The notes: generated from the sequence alone by a model not told the origin. 64,000 bases of DNA from Ocypus olens (GCA_910593695.2 OU343055.1:41886682-41950681), one strand, 5' to 3'. Positions 22,332 through 34,173 are shown, counted from the first letter of the stretch. Made by a program: numbers and translations.

Positions 22332-23225
22332 ACTTTCTCGTGATCGTGATTTTTTTTCAAAATTTTTTTTACGAAAATATCCGTTTTGGGGTCTCTAGAT
22401 GCCATTTCAACAATTTCAGGAAAAACATTTTGTGTGTGTGTGTGTGGCTGTGTGTGCGCGCTGTATCTCAAAAACTAATAAAGCAATTGATATGAAACTT
22501 TGAGAATCCGTCTTATTTGATCATCTGAAGAACTAAAAAGCTTTTGGTAAAATTTCGTACACCGGAAGTGGGCGTTTACTACTGTTTTTTGTTTTTTGCC
22601 AATACTTTCTTGAATATGAAAAATATCACAAAAACATTTAAACAAACTTTGAAGACAACAAACAAATGAACATCTTTTGCTTGAAAACATTTTTCATAAA
22701 ATCATTTTTATTCGAGAATTTTTTTTTTTTTTTAATTTTTGGTTTATAATTATAAAACGATAATAGTTACAGCAAATTTATGTTAATAATAATTGTAGAG
22801 AATGCTAAAATGAACAACTTATAAAGAATAAGTTTTTTTTCGAAATCCCTTTAGTTTGCTTGAAAACATTTTTCATAAAATCATTTTTATTCGAGAAAAA
22901 AATTTATTATTATTTTTTTATTTTTGGTTAATAATTATAATAAAACGATAATAGTTACAGCAAATTTATGTTAATAATAATTGTAGAGAATGCTAAAATG
23001 AACAACTTATAAAGAATAAGTTTTTTTTCGAAATCCCTTTTTTGAGTAAACTGAGTTTTTGAATTTGAAGTATAATTTTCTTTCATGACGAGTTTCATCC
23101 GAGTTTACACAACGCTCAATGTACATTTAAAATCTGATTTTAATTGAAAATAAACCATGAAAACGTAAATACAAATGGCTATGATACCATCAAGTCGGAG
23201 AAAGTAACATGATAGCCACATCACC
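22332..23225 (+). mobile_element. Helentron-like repeat, copy 5, with internal duplication
   Basis: It starts ACTTTCTCGTGATCGTGAT (the hairpin part of the usual start is deleted) and ends GATAGCCACATCACCA. The microsatellite is short (22432-22456). An internal block of about 182 bp is tandemly duplicated (about 22677-22857 and 22858-23041), giving two GCTTGAAAACATTTTTCAT boxes. Confidence 0.75.
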
Positions 23226-23813
23226 ATTTTTTAAATAAAATAAACACTTAAACATTTAGTGAATTTGAACTGCAACATAAAAAAAAAACAATTTATGCTT
23301 ATAAATGTTTATAAAAACTTAGAGGTTATGTCTACATTTTTACCGTCCATTCGATCGCCGCCGTTATTCCGAGATGCCGTGTGAATGCAATGTCATAAAA
23401 TCTGCACTGAACAAAGACATTGTTCTCTTGCTGTTTCTTACTATTATTGCTATTCGTTTTGCTAACAAAGTCTTAAATACGATAAATTACAAATTTCGCA
23501 AGAGTGTGTCGCCGTGGTACGCCGCCGCGCATTTTAGTGCATTCACACCACACACGCCCGTTCGACCGGTAATAATTTCGTACGTTTTACACGCCGATAA
23601 AAATTGAATAGTATTACGCTTCCGTTTAATGTTTAATTTTTGTGGTATTGGTGGTGAACGCCCCAATGTGCATTATTGAATATTTTTAGTATGTAACACA
23701 TTGGAATGTTCTAATTATTATATGAGTTATCGTTTTGATGTCGTCACCTGCCATGTAACTACGGCCAATCGCAACAATTAAAATGTAATCAAAAATCGTT
23801 TAACAAAGAGCAA
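23226..23813. other. No feature recognised
   Basis: It holds a short GC-richer patch (about 23340-23600) with an open frame of 77 codons that has no recognisable motif; I do not call it a gene. Confidence 0.35.
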
Positions 23814-23850
23814 AAACTGTTAAACAATGAATATCATTGTTAAACAGTTT
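23814..23850. repeat. Perfect 17-bp hairpin
   Basis: AAACTGTTAAACAATGA, spacer ATA, then its exact reverse complement. Confidence 0.85.
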
Positions 23851-23905
23851 GTGATGTAGCAATTAGTCCAATATTAATCCAAAATAGAAAAAAATATTAC
23901 TTATA

Positions 23906-25051
23906 ATGGGTGATCCATTTCGAGGTTCCCTACTTTTTTAAAGAAAAAAACTCAGAAAATTCAAATTTAATGGAGAATGTTTATTATCATTTGAAAGAAC
24001 ATTCTTTGGCATTTATTTTTTGAAGATTATGTCTATCAAATGTTGGCCGTTGCTACGCCGCAGATGGTCCATCCGTTGAGTCCAATTTTCGATGACTCGT
24101 TCGAGCATTTCGACTGGTAACTGACGAATGACACTCGTGATGTTTTCCTCCAAAGCCTGAATCGAAGCGGGTTTGTCCGCATAAACTTTGGACTTTACAT
24201 ATCCCCACAGGAAAAAGTCTAACGGTGTGATATCACACGATCTTGGTGGCCAATCGACCGGCCCAAAACGTGAAATTATGTGCTCACCGAAATGTTCTCT
24301 CAATAAATCCATAGATTGATGCGATGTGTGGGAAGTGGCGCCGTCTTGCTGAAACCAAATATCGCCGAGATCACGAGCTTCAATTTCAGGCATCAAATAG
24401 TCGGTTATCATGGCACGATAACGGTCGCCATTGACGGTTACGTTCGCACCGGCATCATTTTTAAAGAAATATGGACCGATGATTCCACCGGCCAACAAAC
24501 CACACCAAACCGTTGTTTTTTCTGGATGAAGTGGCAGTTCTTGAATTTTTTCAGGTTGCTCTTCGTCCCAAATGCGGCAATTTTGTTTGTTTACATACCC
24601 ATTGAGCCAGAAATGGGCCTCATCGCTAAACAAAATTTGCCTCGAAAACGTCGGATCTTCTGGGAACTTTTCAAGAGCCCATAGAGCGAAGCGATGTCGC
24701 TTGGGAAGGTCCAGCGGCTGCAGTTGTTGCACAAGCTGTATTTTGTACGGTCGAATATTATCCAATAATGAATGCTGGGTCTCAAAATGGGTGATGGTGT
24801 TGTGAATAGTACGCTCAGTAGGCCGATTATGTTGACCATAAGTTGAGCGAAGCGCACGAAACACATTCCTCACAGAACGTGAATTTTCGTAATAAAGTTG
24901 AACGATTTGTAAACGTTGTTCAGGCGTAAGTCTTTCCATTATGAAATGCCAAACAATACTAAACAAAAATAACATGACAGCATGACACGACTCACACGTG
25001 ATCTGTCAAAAAAAGGCTATTGAAAAAAGTATCTCTACTTGGATCACCCAT
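23906..25051 (-). mobile_element. rosa-type (DD41D) mariner element
   Basis: The ends are ATGGGTGATCCA and its inverse; TA flanks both sides (23904-23905, 25052-25053). 1146 bp. Beyond the first 12 or so bases the terminal repeats diverge. It contains the transposase ORF listed next. Confidence 0.88.
24013..24939 (-). pseudogene. rosa-type mariner transposase with internal deletion
   Basis: Open for 308 codons from ATG 24939 (MERLTPEQRLQIVQLYYENS). An upstream in-frame ATG at 24975 exists, but family members start at MERL. N-terminal helix-turn-helix, then an abrupt join (SLLDN|IRPYKIQLVQQLQ) where related proteins carry roughly 65-70 more residues, i.e. an in-frame deletion of the second DNA-binding helix-turn-helix. 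The catalytic region is complete: SDEAHFWLNG, FQQDGATSHT, and WPPRSCDITPLDFFLWG, with 41 residues between the second and third Asp. No stop or frameshift. Probably unable to bind its ends. Confidence 0.85.
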
Positions 25052-25121
25052 TACTAGCACATTATGGTTATAATTATTCTCGACTGTGTACTAAAAACAT
25101 ATAATAATAATATAAAAACAC

Positions 25122-25243
25122 TTGGTTTGGTTCACAAAATTTAACTTTATTCTGACTAGTTTTCATTACATGAAATAATTTTCAATTGATGATTCGCAAT
25201 CGTAACTAGTCGGAATAAAGTTACATTTTGTGAAACAAACCAA
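25122..25243. repeat. Inverted repeat, about 42-bp arms
   Basis: ttggtttggttcacaaaat...aactttattctgactagt at the left pairs with actagtcggaataaagtt...attttgtgaaacaaaccaa at the right. Likely a small MITE; no target duplication identified. Confidence 0.65.
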
Positions 25244-26198
25244 TTATTAGTAGCTATTACTTATCGCACACTGTAACTTGTAAGTAAATACATCAATTCG
25301 TTAGGATTTTTGTTTTGTTTTTATATTAAATTTAGTATAGGCCACCCGTCTTACATCTGAATTATTAATGAACAGAAATTATTAAAATAACTACGTAGTT
25401 CTTCTCTTCAGGAATAAGTTGCGCAATCCCTAGCTAGCAGTGGCATCGTGTAAAGTGGGCTAGTAGGCTTCGGTTATTGCGTAATCGTCTGTTTTGTTTA
25501 TTTAACCTAACGGTAATTGAGTTAAGTGTTTTGATTTGAAGTTATAAGCGTGTTGTGAGTGTTATAATATGTTTGTTTACTTCAAGTTAAGTAGTCCGTA
25601 ACGTTGTACACTCACTTTCATATGAAATGCACCACCCAGAAAGAATAAAACGATTGATGCGAAACTTGGTGAAAACAATTGTTTTTCGCATCTTATTAAA
25701 TAATATAAATGTTGTTAAATCGTTTTTAATTGAGAAAGTTGTCCATTATTCGGCCGAATCAGTTTCTCCACAGGTGACGTCCAATCAAATGATAGCGGTT
25801 TCATTGCCCAACAGTTTAGTTGTTACTATGGTTACGATTTGTTTTTTGTCAGCGAACTGCCGCAATTTCATCAAAATAGAAATATTATTCTTTATAATTT
25901 AATACAAACAGAAAAATCTTAAGGTAATTATTTAATATGATGCGAAAAAGTATGGTATTAAAGTCGTGAGCAAGTTGGCCATTGCCACTCGGGTGAATTG
26001 CAATACTCGCCTACGGCTCGTGTTGCAAACTTCACTCTCGTGGTAATTTCCAACTTTCTCACTCGTTTAATAATATACTATTATTCGTTGGTACAAAATG
26101 AATAAAGTATCAAAAGAAAAAAAACTTTAATGCAACAGAAAAAATAAGAGTTACATCGCCTCGCACAGCAATGCAAGATTCTAGGCATACTAAAAATA
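25244..26198. other. No gene recognised
   Basis: Mixed AT-rich DNA. A 91-codon plus-strand frame at 25627-25902 has no recognisable motif. Around 25985-26060 there is a CpG-containing patch (cactcgggtgaattgcaatactcgcctacgg) similar in style to 32170-32250 and 52905-52950. Confidence 0.35.
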
Positions 26199-27215
26199 CT
26201 ACAAATGGTCTATATCTTCTTGAGGCATCTCATTCCAAGCAACTTCTAACAGAAGTCTCAGATCATCTAAGTTGTCAAGAAGTCTGGGCATGTTGCGAAC
26301 TCTTTTACCCATTATGTCCCAGACATGCTCGATGGGGCTTAAATCCAGAGACCTTGCTGGCCAAGGGAACATTTGCAACTCCGCTTCTTCCAAGATCACC
26401 CTTGTAATGTTTGCCGTGTGGGGTCTAGCGTTATCTTGCAGGAAAATCTCATTAGGTAGCGTCTGCATAAATGGCACCGGGACGGGATCCAAGACATTAT
26501 TAATGTATCTACGAGTGTTTAATGTACTTGGAATGAACAGCAAAGGTAATTTTTGTCCCAAACTGATTGCTCCCCACACCATGACACCCGGTGTTAAACC
26601 TGTATGGCGTCTTTGAACAAACTCTAAATTTCTTCTTTCTCCTTCGCACCCTTCTACGACCATCATTCTTCCATAAACAAAACCTAGATTGATCGCTAAA
26701 CGCGATGTTGTTCCATTCGGGTGAAAAAAAGTTTTGTAAGTACCTTAATAATAATACGTATAGGCCCCTAAACAAAAAAATTCCGAAATTGGGAGTTTGA
26801 CCGTAAAGTGCAATCACTCCCATTCTTCAACCTAATCCTCCCTCTCTTGACACCAAGCCAGACGAGCAGCTTTCTGAGATGGGGTTAGTGGAAGACGTCT
26901 AAACGGACGGCAAGAATGGAGGCCAAAGGACGCAATTCGTCGATAAATGGTCGCCATTGAAACTGGCGATTTACAGCTCTTACCCAATCTATGGAAACAT
27001 TTACAGCTCTTACCCAATCTATGGAAACAGACTTAGTTGTTTGAAATCGGTTCTGACTGTAGTTTCAGAAGCCATTCTTCACGGGCGTTACTACGTCGGG
27101 GAGGTCTTTCAGCTGGACGATGTCGCTGTGTACCTTCTTCTGAACAGGAAGATTATATTCTCGACACACTTGTGTGGTCGGTCATCCGATAAAAATGTTC
27201 TAACAATATTGTAAA
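26199..27215 (-). pseudogene. Tc1-type (DD34E) transposase relic
   Basis: Right to left on the minus strand: degenerate DNA-binding region, MATIYRRIASFGLHS (about 26957), LPLTPSQKAARLAWCQERE, an 80-bp insertion, then WNNIAFSDQSRFCLWKNDGR (first catalytic Asp) in another frame. The open segment 26199-26666 carries VMVWGAISLG, LQDNARPHTAN and ARSLDLSPIEHVWD; second Asp to Glu spacing is 34. Frameshifts and the insertion make it dead. Confidence 0.85.
26971..27030. repeat. 30-bp tandem duplication inside the Tc1 relic
   Basis: The unit beginning ttacagctcttacccaatct occurs twice in tandem (26971-27000, 27001-27030). Confidence 0.95.
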
Positions 27216-27344
27216 AATAGACCGCAATCGAATATTATCCGGAAAACGCTCAGCGTATAAGACAACAGCCTCGTCAATATTTCTCCTATATTCGCCATAA
27301 ATCAGAATCATTTCGATTTTTTCTTCTACGCTTGCACGAGGCAT
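27186..27344 (-). pseudogene. Mariner transposase N-terminal fragment (DUF4817 type)
   Basis: MPRASVEEKIEMILIYGEY, followed by EAVVLYAERFPDN, matches the N-terminal domain of a large insect mariner family (DUF4817). It stops after about 50 residues, where Tc1 sequence begins. The element end at 28101 probably belongs to it. Confidence 0.7.
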
Positions 27345-27481
27345 GTTCACTTGTAATTGTTTTCTAGAAATGAAATTAAATGAATTTTGCAGAAAATAAA
27401 TACTATCCAAATCTTTTTTGTCAGAGATGCGCATGTGAGTCGACTCATTGTCGTTTTATGATGAGTTTTAGCGCTTGAGTC

Positions 27482-27610
27482 ATGTTGCACAGATATGCAA
27501 TTTTCCCCATAAACTTCGATTAACTGACGATGAATGTCAATAGGTGAAATCCATTTTGCACTTGAAAACGTATCACAGCGCGAATTTCGCATCTGGCAGT
27601 AACAGCGATA
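27482..27610 (-). pseudogene. Mariner (SETMAR-like) N-terminal fragment
   Basis: CEIRAVIRFQVQNG in one frame and SPIDIHRQLIEVYGEN in the next match the N-terminus of classical mariner transposases of the SETMAR type. Only about 40 residues remain; it is lodged between the DUF4817 fragment and the inverted-repeat end at 28101. Confidence 0.65.
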
Positions 27611-27780
27611 GCGGGCTCTATCTTCGATGGTTGCTAGACCGGCATTGAGAGATGTAGCGTGGCGGGAGAGGTGGGAATATAGAGAGGGAGATTTGACAGT
27701 GTAAGACAGTGTTTTACATTTCTCCCAGCACGTCGCATTATTTCTCAGCACCATAGGGAATCTTATTTTACGAATCCCCA

Positions 27781-28101
27781 TTTCTCAGGAAATCCCTATT
27801 TTTCAAAGATTTTTGCCAATTTTGAATTTTGTCGATTATAGCGTCGTCTGTTACGAATACAAAAAAAAAATTCATTTCTTATTTTTTCCGCAATATTCAA
27901 ATCCATACAAAAAAAATGGGGGTTCCTATTTAACTTTTCTATTTCTCACCCCCTACCCTCTAGGGGGTTGAGGGTAGTGGGTCGGGTTTCATATCATTAG
28001 ATGTCCACCTCCGAGGCGAACAAATTTTAATTATAATTTTTTGTTATTCGTTGTGTAGTTTTCGAGATATTTCAATGTTTCCACTTAAATTGAACACCCT
28101 G
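27781..28101 (-). mobile_element. Mariner long terminal inverted repeat, one end
   Basis: The minus strand starts CAGGGTGTTCAATTTAAGTG at 28101, preceded by TA. The C/G run ctaccctctagggggttgag lies at about 27952-27971. The other end was not found in the window. Confidence 0.55.
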
Positions 28102-28126
28102 TATAATATAAAAGTCATAGATGAAG

Positions 28127-28165
28127 CTGTACTGATGAAAAATAAATCTCGAAACGCGTATGTAA
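28127..28165 (+). ncRNA. Degenerate hammerhead ribozyme
   Basis: CTGATGA, then a stem II region AAAATAAATCTC whose 5' side has mutated (two of four pairs lost), GAAA, ACGCGTA, and stem I partners CTGTA and TGTAA that pair only through A-U and G-U. The sequence matches the intact motif at 47992-48030 at most positions. Probably inactive. Confidence 0.5.
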
Positions 28166-28264
28166 ATTGCCAATGACTTCATCAGTATTTAGATTAGATA
28201 TTTTTATTTTTATCAGGCAAAATTTGTATTATCTTGATAGTAAACTATTTGTAAAACGTATTAT

Positions 28265-28345
28265 TGATTGTGCAATTCAATGTCCGTCATAGAATTAGCC
28301 AGTGAAGTAGTTGTTCTAATAGGTAATTACCAATTTATGTTTATA
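28265..28345 (+). repeat. Ribozyme-associated module copy
   Basis: CAATTCAATGTCCGTCATAG, then AGCCAGTGAAGTAGTTGTTC, aligns with TCATTCAATATCCGGCGTGG at 48181. It lies about 100 bp downstream of the degenerate hammerhead, on the same strand, as in the 48-kb copy. Confidence 0.55.
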
Positions 28346-28499
28346 GTATGCTATGTGCTCGCTTAAATATTTATAAAAACTTAAGGAGGTTTTATTTAAA
28401 TATGCACAACCGCATTATCGAACATTTTTAGCATATAAAAAGCATAGAACAGTTGTTGATGTAACAGTAAGTTTAAAATTAAACCAAAGTAGAAAAATT

Positions 28500-28813
28500 A
28501 CTTTGTTCACGAAAATGTTATAATGTGCGCATTATTCAATTCTATGGGCAGCATTAATGGGGTACATTTAACACTCAATTTCTTAAACACGCATTTGCGT
28601 ATTTAATATGCTTAATAAACTTCGCGCTTTAATTCATAGAATGCGATTTATGATAATATTTTGTTTACCCTGTTTAATACGGATAATTTTTTTTTTCAAT
28701 TGTAATTGTTATTACAAATTTAATTTCGATTTTAATTTTAATTTTGATTTTCTTTTAGTTTTTTTTATTTTGTTTTTGATTTTAATTTTGATTTGAATTT
28801 TCGTGAACAAAGT
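28500..28813. repeat. Perfect 17-bp inverted repeat enclosing low-complexity T/A DNA
   Basis: ACTTTGTTCACGAAAAT at 28500-28516 and its exact inverse at 28797-28813. Between them, about 28690-28795 consists of ATTTTGATTTTAATTTT-like repeats. Possible MITE. Confidence 0.6.
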
Positions 28814-30602
28814 ATAGTGTGCAACTCGCATATAATGGCTATTAATCACGAGAACTATGTTTGCGAAACGAGATGTGGCTTGTCCAGGATAAATGCCGCA
28901 CCCTGTATATTTAATAATTATTATTCTGTGTTAGGAAACTTATTAAATATGCATACATTGTCCTGCACACTTGGATGTCATTGACTATAGATCAATTGTA
29001 TCAATAAGTGTGAATAGAGGGCTTTCTTTTTCAATCTCTCTATATTATTAAGCGTTTGAGATATTATCGGTTCGTCGCTGATGAAATTTTTATGTTATTT
29101 ATTTCCTAAACTATTAGGGTCATCCAAAAACTATTGGTATTGCGTTTAGCAATCCTCGAAAACTTGTGAGCCAGGGTAATGTGGTCGTTTAGTTTTTAAC
29201 GTGCATTAGACAAAGAAACGTTTGTTATTAAATTTTGTCATAACAAGATCAACTTAAATTTCCTTAAGCTAGTTTGAATGTTCTTTATTTAAAATTACAA
29301 AATGTTCTCTCGTCCCCAGATCAAAACAAACAAAGCTAAACATATTTAATATCATACCATAATCTGTATTAAGACGATTTCAAGCTAATTAGGCATTCAC
29401 GTCATCAATTCCAAAGTTCCGAATCAATCCGTTCAAGGTCACAATAGTGCGTATTGGCGTAACATTGACAGGGATAGGGTTGTTTTTTTTTACTGAATTC
29501 TGCATTAAAGCATGCCCTAGATTTTTGTCTCGCATTCCAAAACCCAATCATACTCTTGTGATCGACTCATGCACTACACTACAAAAAATGGTAATTTTTA
29601 TTTATTTCTACATTTTCTACAATTATTATTAATATAAATTTGATGTAACTATTATCGTTTCCTAATTATAAACCTAAAATGACAAAAATCAATTAATCAT
29701 TTTGGCCACTTGTTAAAAGGATAGGATCCAGGTAGAATAAATGCAAGTATTATTTTTCAATAAACCACTGCCAGTGCCTGGAATTGCGAATTTATTCAAA
29801 TAATGGAAACACAGCGGGCGTCAACGTGTAGGTGAAATAGACTGAAGGAAAATATATTGTTTTGAATGTTTACGGTTCTGTAAAGGTATGCGGATCAGGA
29901 AACAGGAAGCTGTATACTCGCACTGTAAATTTAAAAGAAATTCCACGACAGAAGAATCCTTAATTTTGGCAACTTCAAATGAATTCACAGGAGCATAATT
30001 ACATATCAGACACAATTAATCCTTAGCTAATGAGCTACTTTATAACAGCCGCAACCGTCGCTTTATAGACGACTAAAATGAGCTAATTTATTAATTAAGC
30101 TTCCGGTGGCCGCGCCGGGAAATTAAAATACACTCTTACGAGAATCTTTTTATAATCGCGAATGCGATAATAAATCGATCTTTTTTTTGTCGCGAATTAG
30201 TTAGCATTCGTTAGTTAAGAGTTAAGTATTGGTGTATACAGTTATGGTTGCTTTTAATAAACTTATTCGTTTTAGTAATAAAATTAATTATAAACTTGAG
30301 TGTGTTTTAAAATTGAACACTTGATTTGTTTCATTATTCTTCACAGTTTCTTGATACGTATTTCGATAATTGCTTGTCACTCTCAAATGAGTACAGATCA
30401 ATACTTAACACAACAAGTGTTTCATTTTAAAACCCAACCAAGAGAATTATATGTTTTATCAAGTGGAACTATCGCATGTTTATTAAAAAAAAACTCAAGT
30501 GTGCCATGACTTTTTCGTTTTAAAAATTTTAGTTGGCACACTTGACACTTGTTGGGAATTGACATATAAACGTCAGATATTGCTAGAAGTCACGATTATT
30601 CC
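28814..30602. other. 1.8 kb without recognised gene
   Basis: AT-rich DNA; small frames only. A hairpin tcaagtgtgcca...tggcacacttga spans about 30496-30547, just before the next mariner relic, and may be near its left end. Confidence 0.35.
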
Positions 30603-31570
30603 ATGCTCACAATGGTTTACAGCAACCAGCAAAAAACGTTTCTAATTGAAAGTTATTTCCGAAATGGGATTAAAGTGGATGGAAATTGGGTGTATTCATT
30701 CGACGCACCTTTAGCAGAGTTTCAGGAAGAATTTCCTAACGTGCCCATTGTTTATGATGAATTTTAAAATACCTTATCACGATCTGTTGTATTATTTCGT
30801 GAAACGGGTAGTATTCTCCGTAAACCAGGAAGTGGTAGACCAGTTAAACGAACTCAAGATGCTATTAACACAGCCCAAGAAATTTTGGAAGATGAACCTA
30901 CGACTTCTCTGGGTTATTTGTCACAGCAAATGAATATATCGGTAGGAACGTGCCACAAGCTTCTACGAAAAGATTTGCAAGTATACCCTTATCGCATAAC
31001 ATCGGTGCACGAGTTATTACTTGTTGATTACCCTAGACGACTGGAATTTTGTTAGTGGTTTTTACAAAATGTAAACGAGGATGTTTTACAAATTACTTTT
31101 TTACCGATGAAGCTTGGTTTTACAAGGATGGGTATATTAATTACCAAACTATAAGAATTTAGTCGGGTGAAAATCCTCGTATATATCGAGAGAAACCACT
31201 ACATCCAGAGAAAGTTGGCGTTTGGGCAGCGATTAGTGGGAGAAGATTAGTTGGACCGATATTCTTTGAAGGTAAAATCCTATTTTTATTATTAATAATA
31301 AAAATTCAATAACCGTGCATTCATTTTAGGTAGGATAACTGCAAACCGTTATCGTACAGAAATTTTATTGCCTTTTATAAATGAATTAAATAATGACGAG
31401 CTGCAAAGTGGATATTTTCATCAAGACGGAGCAACTCCTCATTCTACAGTGGATAATTTGGCCATTTCGGAGGATTTTTTTGAGGACCAAATAATATGTC
31501 GAAATAGGACTTGCTCATTTTGCCCAATGGACCGGGTGCGTGGCTTCCCCCGCTACGGTCCTATTCATAA
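30603..31570 (+). pseudogene. Mariner-like transposase relic with a 58-bp intron-like gap
   Basis: From ATG 30603 the frame gives MVYSNQQKTFLIESYFRNG and EEFPNVPIVYDEF. After a shift it gives RETGSILRKPGSGRPVKR, TSLGYLSQQMNISVGTCHKLL, FTDEAWFYKDG, HPEKVGVWAAISGRRLVGPIFFEG and, after 31330, RITANRYRTEILLPFINELN and FHQDGATPHST. Several stops occur and the third catalytic region is lost. At 31272-31329 a GTAAAA...TTTTAG segment interrupts FFEG|RITANRY; removing it restores the frame. Confidence 0.75.
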
Positions 31571-33902
31571 AATTAAAAATGGTTGCGGTTTGTTTACTAC
31601 CAACCATTAGTGATCCTTTTCAAGATCTAACCGTGAAGAAATTTAAATTTATGACTATGCCCTAGCCGTTTTTATCAGGTAGTAAATAAACTACTAACAA
31701 TTCTAGGCAATGCGATCTATAATTATATACAAATTACTCGCATGAAAATTATGCGTTTAATTGAAAATCCTTTTTGAATTTTAGAATAATTACTGCCAAA
31801 TTAAATAATGAGGATAAAATCAAATAAATTTGGTTGTTAATTATGGGAAACTCTGGATTACGCTTCGCTTTGTGTATTTCAAAAGCCTTTTTTCGGTAAA
31901 ATAGATTAGCTTGAGTATCTCACCAAAAGAATGTCTATTTTCTATTGATTGATTTGCGAATGTGAAATTGGTTTAATTTAATGAGATGGACCTTATATGT
32001 TTCTTTAATCTGATCCAGAAATTACGACCAGAGTGAAATTGTCAAAAAAGACAATATCAACAACAATAAGTTTCGAAGTGCCACTTCTCAAAAAAACATC
32101 GCAAACGTCTTAACCATGCGCTTGCCGATTAATAGTATATTACGTACCGAGTCGGGATAAACATCATTACAGCCGAGGGCATAGATTGCAAACCGAGGCG
32201 CGAAGCGCCAAGGTTTGCAATTGCGCGAGGCTGGAATTGTGTTCCCGCGAGGTATGTATACTATTTTATTCACAATCACGAAATGTAATGATAAAAGTAA
32301 AATTGTTTGATTTTGGTACACATATTTATTTCAATGTCGAACATATTTAATTCGTAAAAAAATTGACGTATGGGTGTCACTTAAACCTCAGTACCACACT
32401 TTTTATAATTGTGGTAAGTAGTGTATTACATAATACAGCTAGATTACGTGGAGAACCCGAGCCACCAGCAGATAATGATGTAATTCAATACGACTTACGG
32501 CAATTGACATAAAATGGGGTAAACGTGCATTTCACGTAACGGACAAAAGTAAACGCAACAACTTCCGGGAACCAAAAGTTAAATGATTCGCATGTTGACA
32601 TAACTAATAACTAATTTCGGGTAACGGGAACGAGAAGCTTGCTATATTTTCGCCTCCGTTCCCGTCCTCGTTACTGTCCGCGGGTTGTTGTGAAGGCGCA
32701 TTTATTATGAGGTTACGGTTTTGACACTTGATGGGTTGTTGGGATGTTGCCAACCTGAGATATGCATAAATCCGTTTCGTGTAAGAGCACAAATCATTAA
32801 TATCCACTTATAAATAAGAAGTACTTAATGAAGAGGATGGTTGCGACCGTTATGACGTGGTAATCCATAATTAAACAGAATTGTAAAATTCACTTCAGAG
32901 TAGATTCGTTGGAGAACCGAGCGCATGATTGATGTCAATTTGACGTTTATATAAACTGACAATTGACTGTTTCTGTATTTCGAAATAGAGGTTCGCAAAA
33001 TGTTTCTGTACCTCGAAATAGACGTTAGTAATAGAATATTACTCATCTCGAAGAGGGAATCGCTAATATCCCAACTTTTTCGAGGTTAAAAATATGCATA
33101 TTATTATAGTGATTGTGAATAAAAACATTTAATTATACTTATAAAAAATATTTATTTAAAATTACATTATCGTATTAAGTATTATTTAATTTTTGTATTC
33201 CCATGAACGAGCTATTCGAGGTTGATCTGGAAAATACAAAATAGAACTACTAAAATTTGGCCACAATGGCTTGCCATTGCTAGGATGGTTTGTTTAAAAA
33301 AATGTAATAAAAAATGTAATTATCAAATTTGATTTTTTTAAGTGAACAGTGATAATGCAGAAATTACGTTATTATTATTATTTGGTATTTATTTCTATAT
33401 TAATATTTATAAGCAATGTATGAATAAAGTATTATTGAGAAAATGGACGTAATAAAAAATGGAAAATATAACACTTATTTCTCTAGTGGCGTTACATTGA
33501 AATTCAGTTTAAAACCGCAAAGAAACTTATAGAACGGTATTAATTTAAATAGCAATATTAAAAAACAATTTTTAAATATCTATAGAAGTAGGAGTCATGC
33601 CACATTTTTTGCATATTTTGCAGATGTTAGCATTCGTCACACCCCAAGTTTTCTACCTGTTTTTGACCATCCCTTTAAATTTTAAAGAAATTCGTTCCAA
33701 TGAATACGTCACATCATCCCAATATCCGGTTCAAACTAACATACTTTAAATACATTCAATTTATATTTATTTCATATTATACGTATTTTTAAGTTTTAAA
33801 TAGCGATTAACACGTAAAAAAAAAACGTTTACACATTTACAGTAAAATGAGAATGGATAAAATAAACCAAGAAATTCAAATTAGATGCATAATTGGAGTA
33901 TA
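31571..33902. other. 2.3 kb without recognised gene
   Basis: No supported ORF. A CpG-rich patch at about 32165-32255 (accgaggcgcgaagcgcc...gcgcgaggctgg) contains a short GGCGCGAAGCGCC hairpin and stands out against AT-rich flanks. Around 32960-33045 there is an imperfect direct repeat (gtttctgtatttcgaaatagaggt / gtttctgtacctcgaaatagacgt). Confidence 0.35.
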
Positions 33903-34173
33903 CAGTGTGTATCAGCCAAATGGAATAAATTCGACAATAAATAAATGGGGGCGTATTCGAAAAAACGAACGGATACGTCGATTGGTATTTTTAGTTGCGC
34001 ATTTTTTCCAACAAAAACTTTTTATACAGGATGTGTCATGTAACAGAGGCCAATACCAACTTTCTTATTTTAAATGCAACACCCTGTTTATTATTTCATT
34101 TTTGGATTGTTCATAAAATTCTAGACATATTTCATGTACCATGTCCTATACCTATCTTCAACTGTTTCGGAAA

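Noticed and set aside
29080..29110. CTGATGA as a further hammerhead core (also at about 46461)
   Set aside because: No GAAA, stem II or cleavage triplet in the right positions.
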